DNA of 60,077 nucleotides from Chara braunii (GCA_003427395.1 BFEA01000064.1:3167335-3227411); one strand, 5' to 3'; shown: positions 1 to 9,330, counted from the first letter of the stretch. A program made the numbers and translations. The notes: generated by a model not told the origin, from the sequence alone.

Positions 1-62
<62 letters not shown>
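1..62. repeat. (TC)n microsatellite
   Basis: Uninterrupted TC dinucleotides from the window edge, passing into a short TG run. It probably continues outside the window. Confidence 0.97.
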
Positions 63-68
<6 letters not shown>

Positions 69-508
69 CGACCTGCCCTTTGCACACCGCCCTGTCTGAC
101 AGCCAAGAAATATAACAATAAAAGAAATTGGCAGTGCGGCCAAGAAAGTGGAAGCCTGACGCCAGGAGGGATACGACACGCCTCACTCCAGCACTCACCA
201 GGGCCTCGCTCCACAACTCGCCAAGAGCAAAAAAGACAAAAAGCACAGCTTTGTATCTTTACATGCTCTAGTGGAAGATTCATTCTCATTTTGCTCATTT
301 GCTGAGTGGAGCCAGTCCCCAAGTAAGGAAATGGAGTGAACCTTCAGCCAGAACATGGAAAGGTACAACGTGACATTTTCTTTTCGTTTCTTTCAGTGCT
401 TCGAGGCCCTACTCCACGGCCCACAACTGACGCTACGCACCCTGGACCCAGCCCCCTTGTCTCAGTAAAGTTGCTCTCGTCAACTGTAGTAAGACACGGT
501 TGTTTCCC

Positions 509-509
<1 letters not shown>
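63..509. other. unassigned sequence
   Basis: No gene, repeat family or RNA recognised. Open frames here are short and not protein-like. Confidence 0.5.
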
Positions 510-554
<45 letters not shown>

Positions 555-581
555 CCCTCCCTTTCCCCCCCCCCCCCCCCC
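510..581. repeat. poly(A) then C-rich tract
   Basis: Forty-three A residues (510-552), then a C-rich stretch ending in 17 C (565-581). It abuts the 3' side of the minus-strand SINE-E copy at 583-713. Homopolymer lengths may be inexact. Confidence 0.9.
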
Positions 582-582
582 G

Positions 583-713
583 CAAAAAGCCCTTTTGTAA
601 GGCCACTATCCAGGCAGTGGTAAGAGAACCACCGGAATTGAGGCCTTGGCCCCTGGGCTGCTCCATCTATTGGTGGGGAGCAACACCTGCTGGAAGCCGG
701 GTCCAGCGTCCCT
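583..713 (-). mobile_element. SINE-E copy
   Basis: Read on the minus strand it starts AGGGACGCTGGACCCGGC, then the core block ending CCACCAATAGATGGAGC, then a divergent body containing CTTACCAC. The same head recurs at 2.1, 2.7, 4.8 and 5.0 kb. Its tail is G-rich rather than poly(A), so the 3' end may be altered. I do not recognise a parental RNA: it is not obviously tRNA, 5S or 7SL. Confidence 0.75.
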
Positions 714-729
714 TTGATACATCAATACA

Positions 730-828
730 GGGGCAAGGTACCACTTGCGCAAATTAGGAGATTTCGGCCGTTGATCTTTGCTATCTACGGTCAGTATCTC
801 TTAATTCGTGCAAGTGGGACCTAGCCCC
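730..828 (+). mobile_element. 99-bp hairpin MITE (family A)
   Basis: The ends GGGGCAAGGTACCACTTGC and GCAAGTGGGACCTAGCCCC are inverted repeats. The centre (GGCCGTTGATCTTTGCTATC, then ACGGTCAGTATCTCTTAA) is almost invariant between copies. Five copies in the window measure exactly 99 bp, one of them after subtracting a nested insertion. It is non-coding, so it must move with a transposase encoded elsewhere. The superfamily is not settled because no TSD is clear. Confidence 0.88.
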
Positions 829-1052
829 AGGTCAATGTTGAGGCTGTGGTCATTGTTCTGTTCTACTCTGGAGCACCCAGTATCCCTTGGAGCTGCAATT
901 GTCTCTTTCCCATTGTGGGGCTTCTAGTAAACAAATGACCCGACCCCCACCTGGGATTTGACAGCTAATCTTGCTCAGACAACTCCCACATGCCTTATCT
1001 TCGGGGGAAGACAGTAGTTCTTTTTTGTTTCTTTGGTTTGTGCTCCACCGAC
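829..1052. other. unassigned sequence
   Basis: Nothing recognisable apart from a short stretch (TCTTCGGGGGAAGA, about 1,000) resembling part of the foldback at 6,920-7,030. Confidence 0.5.
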
Positions 1053-1055
1053 TTA

Positions 1056-1382
1056 GGGCCTCGCCACACCACTCTTGAAAACGCGAAATGTCTCAAGAGT
1101 TGTCAGATTTTCTCAAGAGTCCGTGTTTCAAGAGTTTCGGGCTCTTCGCCACACAGACCTCTTGACAAACGGACTCTTGAGAAAAGGCCCCGACCGCTGG
1201 AGGACTTTCAAGAGTTGTGTGTGGCGAGGAGGCCGACTCTTGAGAATTGCTAACCGGCGGCCTGGGACGGACCCGGTGGCCGNCAGCGCTTGAAGTTTTT
1301 TTCCGATCCAACCTCTCAAGAGGCGGTGTGGCGGCACCGCAACTCTTGAAAACTCTTTCTCAAGAGTGGTGTGGCGAGGCCC
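1056..1382. mobile_element. PIF/Harbinger-like MITE (family D, long form)
   Basis: A 327-bp element with perfect inverted ends of at least 23 bp, beginning GGGCCTCGCCACACCACTCT. It is flanked on both sides by TTA (1,053-1,055 and 1,383-1,385). A 3-bp TWA target duplication with a GGGCC-type terminus is typical of PIF/Harbinger elements. The interior repeats CTCAAGAGT-like words in both orientations and contains one N. It is non-coding. Confidence 0.88.
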
Positions 1383-1385
1383 TTA

Positions 1386-1653
1386 CGTTGGGTTTTTTCC
1401 CCCAACTTAAAGCCGACTTACTTTAGTTTTTTTTCCCCCAACTCGAAGTAAGTATGGCGACTTGCAGTAATGAAGAATGGGGCTCAACTCCAAGCAATGA
1501 TCAGGAGTCAGGACTACTATGGAAATGGTGCTGGGTTACACAGAAAAATTGTGCACATGCTTCAACCGGACCACAAGGGCGGTCCGATGCATTGCACCGA
1601 CTTTGAAGAAATACTTGGCGAAAGAAGTACCCGTTTGCCCTCTTTACTTCAGG
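1386..1653. other. unassigned sequence
   Basis: Contains two related T/C-rich words (TTTTTTCCCCCAACT) about 45 bp apart. Otherwise featureless. Confidence 0.4.
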
Positions 1654-1713
1654 GAACATACTTGTAGGCCCAGGAAATGCTCTGAACATACTTGTAGGCC
1701 CAGGAAATGCTCT
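1654..1713 (+). repeat. 30-bp perfect tandem duplication
   Basis: Two identical adjacent 30-bp units (1,654-1,683 and 1,684-1,713), each beginning GAACATACTTGTAGG. Identity suggests recent origin or an assembly duplication. Confidence 0.95.
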
Positions 1714-1818
1714 GCCATGAATGAGCTGAGGTTCCTTGTTGGGAGGTGTGTGCAGTGTACATGTGGAAACAAGAGAGATTGCAGTGGAGCCCGCCGAGGA
1801 ATTTCCTGCAAGTAAACC

Positions 1819-1917
1819 GGGGCAAGGTCCCACTAGCGCTAATTAGGAGATTTCAGCTGTTGATCTTTGCTATCTACGGTCAGTATCTCTTAATTCGTGC
1901 AAGTGGGACCGAGCCCC
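1819..1917 (+). mobile_element. 99-bp hairpin MITE (family A)
   Basis: Full-length second copy with ends GGGGCAAGGTCCCACT and AGTGGGACCGAGCCCC. It differs from the 730-828 copy by a few substitutions, mostly in the outer stem. Confidence 0.9.
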
Positions 1918-1950
1918 CCGGTGGGGCGTAAGCCTTTGTGGTCATTCTTT

Positions 1951-2026
1951 TATCTTTTTTTATCTTTTTTTGTTGTTTTTGTTTTTTTTGTTTTTTTACA
2001 AAAACTCCCTCCAGCGCTAGTGGTGC
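1951..2026 (-). mobile_element. truncated SINE 3' end with TSD
   Basis: On the minus strand it reads CCAGCACCACTAGCGCTGG, then GGGAGTTTTTGT, then a long interrupted poly(A). It is bounded by a 12-bp direct repeat TGGTCATTCTTT (1,939-1,950 and 2,027-2,038). This is a strongly 5'-truncated retroposon of the group whose 3' end carries AGCGCTNG. Confidence 0.85.
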
Positions 2027-2096
2027 TGGTCATTCTTTCATCGAAGTTCTTCAACCACAAGTTGTGGTCACATTAGACATTGGGTCTCATTCCACA

Positions 2097-2230
2097 ACCT
2101 TTTTTTTTTTTTTTTTTTTTGGGACAAATGCTCGAGTCTATTCGTGGGGAGCAACACGTGCTGGGAACCGGGCCCATCATCCCATATAGAATTATACAAG
2201 TCATATATATACTCGAAACACAGATTGTTG
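2097..2230 (-). mobile_element. SINE-E copy with TSD
   Basis: Poly(T) from 2,100, then the diverged SINE-E core (CTATTCGTGGGGAGCAACAC...). It is bounded by the 10-bp repeat TCATTCCACA at 2,087-2,096 and 2,231-2,240. The 5' part (about 2,180-2,230) is not shared with the other copies. Confidence 0.78.
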
Positions 2231-2363
2231 TCATTCCACAGCATCCTGATCACAAACTCCTGAGAATTAATCACGCCGAATGTGAAAACATTTCAAGGAC
2301 TGCCAGTGGTCCTTGATGTTCAAGGATTCCCCAGCCATTTCTTGAAAATTATAAAAGTGTTTG

Positions 2364-2409
2364 GACCATTTCTCTATTTATGCATGTCATCCTTGAAAAC
2401 GCAGGGGCC

Positions 2410-2441
<32 letters not shown>

Positions 2442-2459
2442 ACGGATGTCCCGAAGGGC
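2364..2459 (-). pseudogene. retroposed U6 snRNA
   Basis: The minus strand carries essentially all of U6, from the 5' hairpin through AATTGGAACGATACAGAGAA and GATTAGCATGGCCCC to AGAGAAATGGTC. Four extra T split the normally invariant CTGCG-CAAGG junction, and CGCATAAATCGAG is altered to TGCATAAATAGAG. A perfect 13-bp direct repeat ATAAAAGTGTTTG flanks it (2,351-2,363 and 2,460-2,472). No plant U6 promoter element (TATA box or USE) is seen upstream. U6 normally works in the spliceosome catalytic core; this is a dead retrocopy made by a LINE-type reverse transcriptase. Confidence 0.95.
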
Positions 2460-2472
2460 ATAAAAGTGTTTG

Positions 2473-2606
2473 TTTTCCCCTTTTTTAATCAAACCAACAG
2501 CGTTATTACAGGGGGCCAGTGCCCAAGGCCGAGTACATCAACAAATATTGAGCCAAAGAAAAAGGGACAGTCAGGTAGTCCTGCCCCACCGGGAGCTCGG
2601 AGGCTG
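2473..2606. other. unassigned spacer
   Basis: Short unique-looking sequence between the U6 retrocopy and the next SINE. No feature seen. Confidence 0.4.
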
Positions 2607-2615
2607 TCCCTTTGA

Positions 2616-2779
2616 ATTTTTTTTATTTTTTTTATTTTTTTTGGAAGAAACGCCCGGATTGGTGCTAGGGGTGCTGGTAAGAGCAGGCACCGCTAGCACC
2701 GTCGGGAGGGCTCCATCTATTGGTGGGGAGCAGCACCTGCTGGAAAACGGGTCCAGCGTCCCTGTACATGGTAATCATA
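2616..2779 (-). mobile_element. SINE-E copy with TSD
   Basis: T-rich tail at 2,616-2,640, then AGAAACGCCCGGATTGGTGC, GCTAGCACC and the full core CTCCATCTATTGGTGGGGAG to GTCCAGCGTCCC. The direct repeat TCCCTTTGA lies at 2,607-2,615 and 2,780-2,788. The body differs from the 4,965-5,098 copy, so SINE-E has at least two 3' subfamilies joined to one head. Confidence 0.8.
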
Positions 2780-2982
2780 TCCCTTTGATTGTAAAGGTTG
2801 GTCACAAGGAGACTCTTTGTTTTTTTTTTGTTTTTTTTTTTTGGGACTTCATTTTAGGGACTGGGAAGGGCATAATGCACTGAAGGAGTCTAATAGGCTG
2901 AAACACAATTTTTATTACTTTTCTTGGGGTATTCCAAAAGCAAGCAATTGGGAAACTACTCAAGGAGTCTTCCTTGAAACCA

Positions 2983-3146
2983 GGGGAGAGGTCCCTTTAG
3001 CAAAGAGGCCTGAAGTAGGCACCTGAATCTGGATGTGTTTTTCTGCGAAGCTGCAGAAAAGGAGATCAATCGCAGCTTTATGCACATCTTCACATACACG
3101 TCCCGATTCAGTCGATAATCCTCTTTTTTGCTAGTGGGACCTCACC
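2983..3146 (+). mobile_element. hairpin MITE (family C)
   Basis: Outer ends GGTCCCTTTAGCAAAGAGG and CCTCTTTTTTGCTAGTGGGACC are imperfect inverted repeats. Inside, CCTGAATCTGGATGTG is mirrored by a decayed CACGTCCCGATTCAG. It is related to the copies at 56.2, 57.0 and 58.1 kb, but is the most diverged. Confidence 0.78.
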
Positions 3147-3895
3147 ATAGTTCTCAAGGACAACGAGGAACAAGAAATCCTATCTAGCAAATCCCGCAAA
3201 CTGTGTCTTTTTCCTTTTTTGGCAGAGTCCTCATGGAGGGTCCTAGAAAACAGATGTCGGCAAATGTGAAAACATTTCTACAACAGTCCCTCCCCATCCT
3301 CGGACCAGACTCTCATGCTTACATAGCTGATGGCCGAAAAGCAACTGCCAGTGGTAGATTCCTCAAGGGTACTGCACCCTCAGAGGAGAGCATGTACCTG
3401 CCTGTGCTTTAGAGGTGAGGTAGGGCTCTTCAACTCTCACATTGATATGTTCTTGACCTCTCAAAAGCTGGTAGGCCAGTTAAAAACTGCTGAAATATTG
3501 CCCATTAGCTCCCACCACAACGCCAGAACGACGCTGGCCGAAGCCGGGGTGATGCCCTGTAACTTGCCGAGGGTGAGGGCATGAGGCCTTGTAGAGAGCT
3601 GGGGATGCTATGGGGGGCATCCTAAAGGACAGTTGGGGGTTGCTGACATAGGACGACACTGGCCGGTGCTGGAGTGAGTCGCACCGCTCTGTAACCTAGC
3701 AGAAAGGGGGCGTGAGGCCTAGACGAGTTTGTCAGAGAATATAGTCGGTTTTAGTGAGTATTGTTATGAACTGTTGGAAATCCCTTAGATACTCTAGTGT
3801 TCGGAAAACTGCGGTGGATTTCAGGAGGTGTTCAGTGATCTTAAAAGGAGGCCAGAATTGCCGATATAGCACAGTCTTCCATAGGTTTTCATGCT
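3147..3895. repeat. mostly unassigned; diverged 123-bp duplication
   Basis: Around 3,531-3,605 and 3,654-3,728 two related stretches share GACRCTGGCCG, a GTGATG/GTGAGT block, CTGTAAC and GAGGCCT. They look like an old tandem duplication with a period near 123 bp. Nothing else recognised. Confidence 0.5.
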
Positions 3896-3935
3896 AATCA
3901 TCATCATCATCATCATCACCATCACCATCATCATC

Positions 3936-4006
<71 letters not shown>
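3896..4006. repeat. (ATC)n microsatellite
   Basis: About 37 ATC units with three or four ACC interruptions. Met-only and Asp-only frames here are by-products of the repeat. Confidence 0.97.
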
Positions 4007-4050
4007 ATGAGGGACGCTGAGCCCGGTTCTCAGCATGTTCGGTCCGGTCA
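4007..4050 (+). mobile_element. SINE-E head remnant
   Basis: AGGGACGCTGAGCCCGGTTC followed by CAGCATG matches the SINE-E 5' end in plus orientation with several changes, then diverges. Confidence 0.5.
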
Positions 4051-4121
4051 CTCCGGGTAGACTGTGAGGACCCCGGCCTCAAGCTCCTTGTTGATAATAT
4101 CAGCCTTGGGCACTGGGCTCT

Positions 4122-4135
4122 TTAAAAAAAAAAAN

Positions 4136-4176
<41 letters not shown>
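4122..4176. repeat. poly(A) tract with one N
   Basis: About 54 A interrupted by an ambiguous base. No clear flanking duplication. Confidence 0.9.
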
Positions 4177-4182
<6 letters not shown>

Positions 4183-4706
4183 ACCAATCGATCACTAAAT
4201 GAGGGTTATTGTTGGACAACAATTCCACCAGGGCTTCTCATAAAGGTTCTACCCCTACCGCGTAACATGGTTCAGTGATGGAATAGCAGAACTCAGACAT
4301 AAGAGCTAAGAAATACTCTATCGCTTCTGGGTCTCCTAATCATCTGGCCCAGCCTGCACCTAGAGGTTGTCTGCTGTTCTTCCTGATCCTAAGTCTCCTT
4401 GCAATCCAGTATCCCCGTTACCCTCAGACTTCTTCCAGGTGTCCGCAGCCCCCCTGTGTCCTGTGTCTGTTTCTCATATACCATTGTGAAAACTCTATAC
4501 TGCTCAGACTTTATGTGGGGCTGAGTTAATCCTTCCTTTCTGGGGAAGCAATCAATGCTCAGCACTCAATCTTCATTCGAGTTGTACAGGGAAGCTGTCT
4601 CTATGGGAGCAGTGGCCTAGGCTCTTCCCGCCCTAATGGGAAGAGGCGTGTGTCTGCGGTGTATTCAAGTTGTTAAGCAGGAATACTCAGGAGCCTGAAT
4701 TAGTTA
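4177..4706. other. unassigned sequence
   Basis: No repeat family, RNA or coding signal seen. Confidence 0.4.
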
Positions 4707-4717
4707 CCATCGTGAGA

Positions 4718-4722
<5 letters not shown>

Positions 4723-4751
<29 letters not shown>

Positions 4752-4802
4752 AAAAACAAGCTCCATCTATTGGTGGGGAGCAGCACCTGCTGGAAACCGG
4801 GT
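4723..4802 (-). mobile_element. SINE-E copy with 16-bp TSD
   Basis: Poly(T), then GAAAAACAAG and the core to GGAAACCGGGTC. It is flanked by CCATCGTGAGAGCCTT at 4,707-4,722 and 4,803-4,818, a perfect 16-bp repeat. On the minus strand the inserted RNA starts at GACCCGG and jumps from the core to the poly(A), so it is internally short. Confidence 0.92.
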
Positions 4803-4964
4803 CCATCGTGAGAGCCTTGAATAAGTCATGGCCTCATTTCTGAGGGAACGTAGAAGGAGCTGCTGGCCAGTAGGGTTTGATTAGCAGCTCCAAGGGTTAG
4901 AGGGGGCTGTTATGAAGAAGCGAAGATGGCCACAGCCCTGACATTGTATCCAATTGTTGCTCTA

Positions 4965-5098
4965 AGGGACGCTGGACCCGGTTTCCAGCAGGTGCCGCTC
5001 CCCACCAATAGATGGAGCAACCCAACGCCCAAAGCCTCTTACCACCGCTGCGATAGAGGCCTTGCAAGCGGGTTTTCAAAAAAAAAAAAAAAAAAAAA
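4965..5098 (+). mobile_element. SINE-E, best full-length copy
   Basis: Plus orientation: AGGGACGCTGGACCCGGTTT, core GCTCCCCACCAATAGATGGA, body with CTTACCACCGCTGCGATAGA, end CAAGCGGGTTTTC and about 20 A. Length without tail is about 113 bp. CTCTA precedes it and follows the tail, a possible short target duplication. This copy sets the orientation of the family because the A tail is on its plus strand. No pol III box pair is convincing. Confidence 0.85.
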
Positions 5099-5103
5099 CT
5101 CTA

Positions 5104-6640
5104 TTGCGAAAGCCAGACGATGCAGGGTGGTCCTTGAGAAGCTACTTGATACTGTGGGAGAATGGGAGGACAATGTGACACAAAAACCTCTTGACCCCAG
5201 CACCTATGACCAGCTACAGCAATCAAGAGCAAGGCTTCAAGAGTACCTGGACGACCAGACAGCAGCACGGTGGATTCAAGCAAAGATAAAACGGGTACAA
5301 ACTGGGGGTACCGTTGCAAAGACCTCCTTTGCCAAAGCAAAGGCAAGGGCCAAACAAACCCTTATACCCTCCCACAACCACCCTGCGGACAGATCCCAAC
5401 CTGAAGTCTCCAACCCATACCAGGTGGTGGACTACGCGGCCAAATACTACAGGCACCTTTTTACCTTCCAGGCTGGCACATGAGAGCCTGAGAGGCCAAC
5501 ACAGGCAAGCCAAGGGGTGCTAAATGAACTCACAGCACTTGTCTTGTCTGTTCAATGTCAGGCGTTAGAAGCACCCCTCACAAAACTTTAAGAGGAAATT
5601 CTTGCAGCCCTTGACAAGAAGACACCAGGAATAGACTCCGGCGTGAAGTCTCCAACCCATACCAGGTGGTGGACTACCCAGCCAAATACTACAACCACCT
5701 CTTTACCTTCCAAGCTGGCACATGAGAGCCTGAGAGGCTTACACAGGCGAGCCAAGGGTGCGAAATGAACTCAATACACTTGTCTCACCCGTTCAACGTC
5801 AGGGGTTAGAAGGAACCCCTCACAAAAATGGAAATCCTTACAGCCCTCCAGCAAATGGACGACAACAAGACACCAGGAATAGACTCCATCCGCAAGGAGG
5901 TCTGGCCTTACGTTTGGGACACCTATGATTCCTTGAAGGACTACATTCACACTCATCCTGGACGAACGGTCATTTGGATGGCCTCTCAACCAGAAGGTCA
6001 AAAGAACGAAATCCGTAATTATTGGCCATTCACTCTTTTGTTGGTGCCCTACAAAATTGTCACCAAAGCACTGACAAACCATCTCCTTACCTCTATGAAG
6101 CCCTTAGTTCACCCGGATCTGATGGTCTTCATTCCGGAACGAAATGTCTAGGACAATGTACTACTCGTAAATGAAACAATAAAGTATGCGAGACAACAAA
6201 GTACAGAAGAGGTCATCTTGTCTTGTTTATAGATTTGAAGAAAGTGTATGATCATATGGACTGGGAACTCCTCGACATCTGCATTCAAAAGATGAATTTT
6301 GGGCATGACTTCAGAAAGCGGGTCACCACCCTTCACCGCTCTGTTGTAACCAATATCATGGTGAATGGCCATCTCTCTGACGCATTCCTACTGTGAGGAT
6401 CGTTGAGGCAGTTAGACCCAATTGCGCCCTTGGTGTTTCTGATTCTAATGGAGAGCTTAGCGGCCACCATAAGGGCTAAATCTTGAATCCAAAACGTTGA
6501 TGTACCATAAATTCCATACCACCTCATCCCAATGACCTCCACCTTTGCGGATGAACTCACGGTCCTCATAAGAGATCCTCCCAGCTCTACAATCCCTGAC
6601 TGAGACCATTGAGTTATTCTCAATTATCTCTGATATGGCA
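5104..6640 (+). pseudogene. degenerate LINE ORF2 (linker and reverse transcriptase)
   Basis: A decayed non-LTR retrotransposon ORF2 in plus orientation. 5,104-5,480 encodes a linker-like segment (…LQEYLDDQTAARWIQAKIKR…). 5,828-6,150 encodes the start of the reverse transcriptase (NKTPGIDSI, then EIRNYWPFTLL, then FIPERNV), followed by a stop. After a frame change near 6,215 it continues FIDLKKVYDHMDWELL (catalytic block A), LRQLDPIAPLVFLILME, and FADELT in place of the YADD/FADD box. At least three stops or frameshifts and a 242-bp internal duplication make it non-functional. The endonuclease and 3' end are not visible. Confidence 0.85.
5402..5889 (+). repeat. 242-bp tandem duplication inside LINE
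   Basis: Units 5,402-5,643 and 5,644-5,889 both run from TGAAGTCTCCAACCCATACC to ACACCAGGAATAGACTCC. They differ at many positions, so the duplication is old. It inserts a second copy of the linker-RT junction. Confidence 0.9.
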
Positions 6641-6869
6641 TTTTATAAGCGTAATATGGATTAAATTAACAGCAATGGATGATCACAGTGAGCGGATAGT
6701 GGAGACAACGATTAAAAGCATGGTCCGGTGGAGAACACCTTCACATATCACTATTTGGACGAGCCATGACTATTAACAACTATAGTTTGACCTCTATAAG
6801 GTGTAAAGCAGCCTTCTGGTCCATACCCCTGAAGCAATTGTAAATCTTGAGAACAGTGGTGGCATCCTA

Positions 6870-6871
<2 letters not shown>
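6641..6871. other. possible LINE 3' remnant
   Basis: Downstream of the last recognised RT block. No domain can be read; it may be decayed 3' LINE sequence. Confidence 0.3.
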
Positions 6872-6901
<30 letters not shown>

Positions 6902-6919
6902 CATGAACCCCCACCGGCG
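6872..6919 (-). mobile_element. poly(T) plus SINE 3' end
   Basis: About 30 T followed by CATGAACCCCCACCGGCGCT. Reading minus, AGCGCCGGTGGGGGTTCATG-A(n) matches the AGCGCYRG-type SINE 3' ends at 1.95, 2.6 and 55.2 kb. Confidence 0.6.
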
Positions 6920-7030
6920 CTACCTTCTTCCCCCGAATACAACGTACGGTCATTATAGCTGTATCTAGAATGAAAGATGCCTCAAATACAGCTATAATGA
7001 CCGTACGTTGTGTTCGGGGGAAGAAGGTAG
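6920..7030. repeat. 45-bp-arm foldback
   Basis: The left arm 6,920-6,964 and right arm 6,986-7,030 are reverse complements over 45 bp with a single mismatch, separated by a 21-bp loop. Arms start CTACCTTCTTCCCCCGAATA. It could be a short foldback MITE, a small-RNA precursor, or an inverted duplication at the SINE insertion. Confidence 0.95.
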
Positions 7031-7740
7031 TGGTAAGGATGTCTGAGATGCGTAGGCGAGTAGCAGGAGTCCAGCTGATCCCCTTCTCCTTCTTCAACCC
7101 TTCATCTGGTCAGGGTACCGGGAGGAGCCGCTGGGGGGCACCAGTGGGGCCTCCTCCCGTCACCCTGCCCTGCCTCGAATGGTCCCCTTGCATTCATGCA
7201 ACCTTGCAGTCATCTGTCGGTTGTAACCAACTTTCATTTGTCCCTACTATATCAGATTGTTAGTCTCAAGGCAAGAATAACAGAAAGGACAGAAATGACA
7301 GAAACACAGCACGTTGGGTTCTGAAAGATTGTGCCATAGATGTATTTCCAGGGACCATGGATGGGGGGGGAATGGGTCCGGAAACTCCTCTGCGGGTCTC
7401 ATGGGGATACTCGAATCTATCAGCAGCCACTCCTTGAATCTTAGACGGTAATCGTTTGGGACTTCCTCTCTTTGTTTGTCCTCCCTTCCTTCCTTATCTT
7501 CCCAATCCCCTGACCAGCATACTTTCACAACCCATCCCTCCCGGTCTCCGCCCAACCATTCCTAGAGAACTGCAATAACCGTTCCCTAATGTCTTTGGAG
7601 CGATGGAAGTTGTCGAGCGATTGCGTGGTTGGTGGAAGAACAATCACAAAGAACATCATACATTAAACGAATGGTACGGCACCATCTGGCCAAACCAAGG
7701 ACTCATGGTCGCTCTGCGGTCTTGAAACCAAAATAGTCAT
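7031..7740. other. unassigned; left edge of repeat mosaic
   Basis: A GC-rich foldback-like word lies near 7,110-7,180 (GGGAGGAGCC … GGCCTCCTCCC). Otherwise nothing is recognised. Sequence right of about 7.7 kb becomes AT-richer and lacks the A/C/D MITEs and SINEs except for faint family D remnants near 19.4 kb. Confidence 0.4.
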
Positions 7741-7975
7741 TTTGTTAAAGTGAATCTTTTATATTTTTTTAAATTAATTAAAACTGACTAAGTTGGTAAA
7801 AAAAAACATGTTTTTTAGCCCCTGAGTATCCCACGTTCTTACAACGTTAGACCCCGTAGATGTATATGGACCATATAAACTGTGATACATCTAGGGGGTC
7901 TGATGTTTTGAAAATATTAAACTCTCAAATGCTAAAAAAATTATCATTGTTTTGGTTAAATTAGACTTGATTGTA

Positions 7976-9330
7976 ACATCGAAAGATCTTAAAGATTTTT
8001 TCCTTTGAGGGTGATTTTCCGTTTGAGTCCACAAAAAGGTCTAAAACACAGAATGTGCATTATAGCCTTGTCCCTTAACAAAAAAAAAAAAAACACAGGG
8101 ATACATTTTTAAGAACTCAACACATCACTACTCAAAATGCAACAAATTTCAAATATACAGGCAATATATTTGATCTTACTGAAGTTTGTTACAGCACTAT
8201 TGAAATAGTCAATTTTATTTTGCAAAAACATACAAATTATTTTTTACAGAATTAGTAGTCAAGAAATACGAATAAAAAATTAAACTTCAACACAAAAATT
8301 CAGACTAGAACGATAAGATAAACCCAAAATAAATTTGGTCACTATACAATCATTAAAACAAGAAATCGAAAATTGTGAAGTATATCGTTGGAGGGGTTGC
8401 ATATCAAATTTGAACTCTTCAACCATAATCCGAAAGGATTAACGGACTCATCCTTATTTGACATACTTAAGGTATCCATGAGAGGGCGGTCATTGAAGCA
8501 TTACAAAATCCCAAAAGGGACTTTTTTAGTTAACCTCAAGCTATAAATATCAAAAAACATCTAATCATAATTGCAAGGGACGTTAATGCAGCTTCGGATT
8601 GACGGTTGGATAGTTGGAAGTTTTCCGTCTCCCGCCTATGTAGAAGAGGAGGAACATATGTTTAGCAACCTATGTATCTCCCTTTATCTCTACAATATCT
8701 TCAAGAGGATGAATCTCAATACAAGATTTTTTCATGAACTCAGACACCTCGGGACTAACCGGCAATCCAAATTTCGAATAGACTTGATCCTCTCTCTTGG
8801 CAATGATTCTCCCTCAAAGTCCACAACAAAGGCTACACCACAAAATTTGCACTATAGCATTATCCTTTGGAAACAAAAATACACCAAGGACCAAGTTTTT
8901 ATAAACTCAACACATCATTACTCAAAATACAACAGTTTCAAGCATACATCCAATATATTTAGTTTTGTTGGAAACCTGTCAGAGTACAAATGAACACAAA
9001 AGTTGAATGGTTCACTAATGATCTATTTTTTCAAACAAATTCATGCAAATTATTTTCTAAAGAATTAGCAATCAAGAAAAAGGAACAAGAAATTGAAATT
9101 TGACAAGAAATTCACAGACTGGAACACCAAGAGAAACCCAATACAAATTTGGTCACTATAAAGTCATTAAAACAACAACTCAAAGAATTTGAAGTCAATC
9201 GTTCGCATGGGATACATAGCAGAGGCAAACTTTTTGAGATACTGTGGAAGGATCAATAAACTCATCCTTCTTTGACGTAGTTAGGGCACGCACGAGAGGA
9301 CGATCCTTGAAGAATTAAAAATTTCCCTAA
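7976..9330 (+). repeat. ~805-bp diverged tandem duplication
   Basis: 7,976-8,530 and 8,783-9,330 align in the same order (CAACACATCA, TACTCAAAA, AATTTGGTCACTATA, ACTCATCCTT, TTGAAG…) at an offset near 805 bp. The duplicated unit is LINE-derived. Confidence 0.85.
8560..9330 (+). pseudogene. decayed LINE endonuclease-linker region
   Basis: Read with frameshifts, this resembles the C-terminal part of an APE-type LINE endonuclease: an RDVNAASD-RLD stretch like the GDFN motif, then NLNTRFF, then KFRIDLIL, then LHYSIIL where SDH is expected. It is followed by a linker-like segment (LKQQLKEFEVN then GIHSRGKLFEILWKD). Stops and frame changes are frequent. The 140-codon open frame at 8,571-8,993 covers only part of it and is not a functional gene. 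Confidence 0.6.

Noticed and set aside
3821-4082. Open frames of Met or Asp runs
   Set aside because: They are translations of the (ATC)n microsatellite, with no flanking protein-like sequence.
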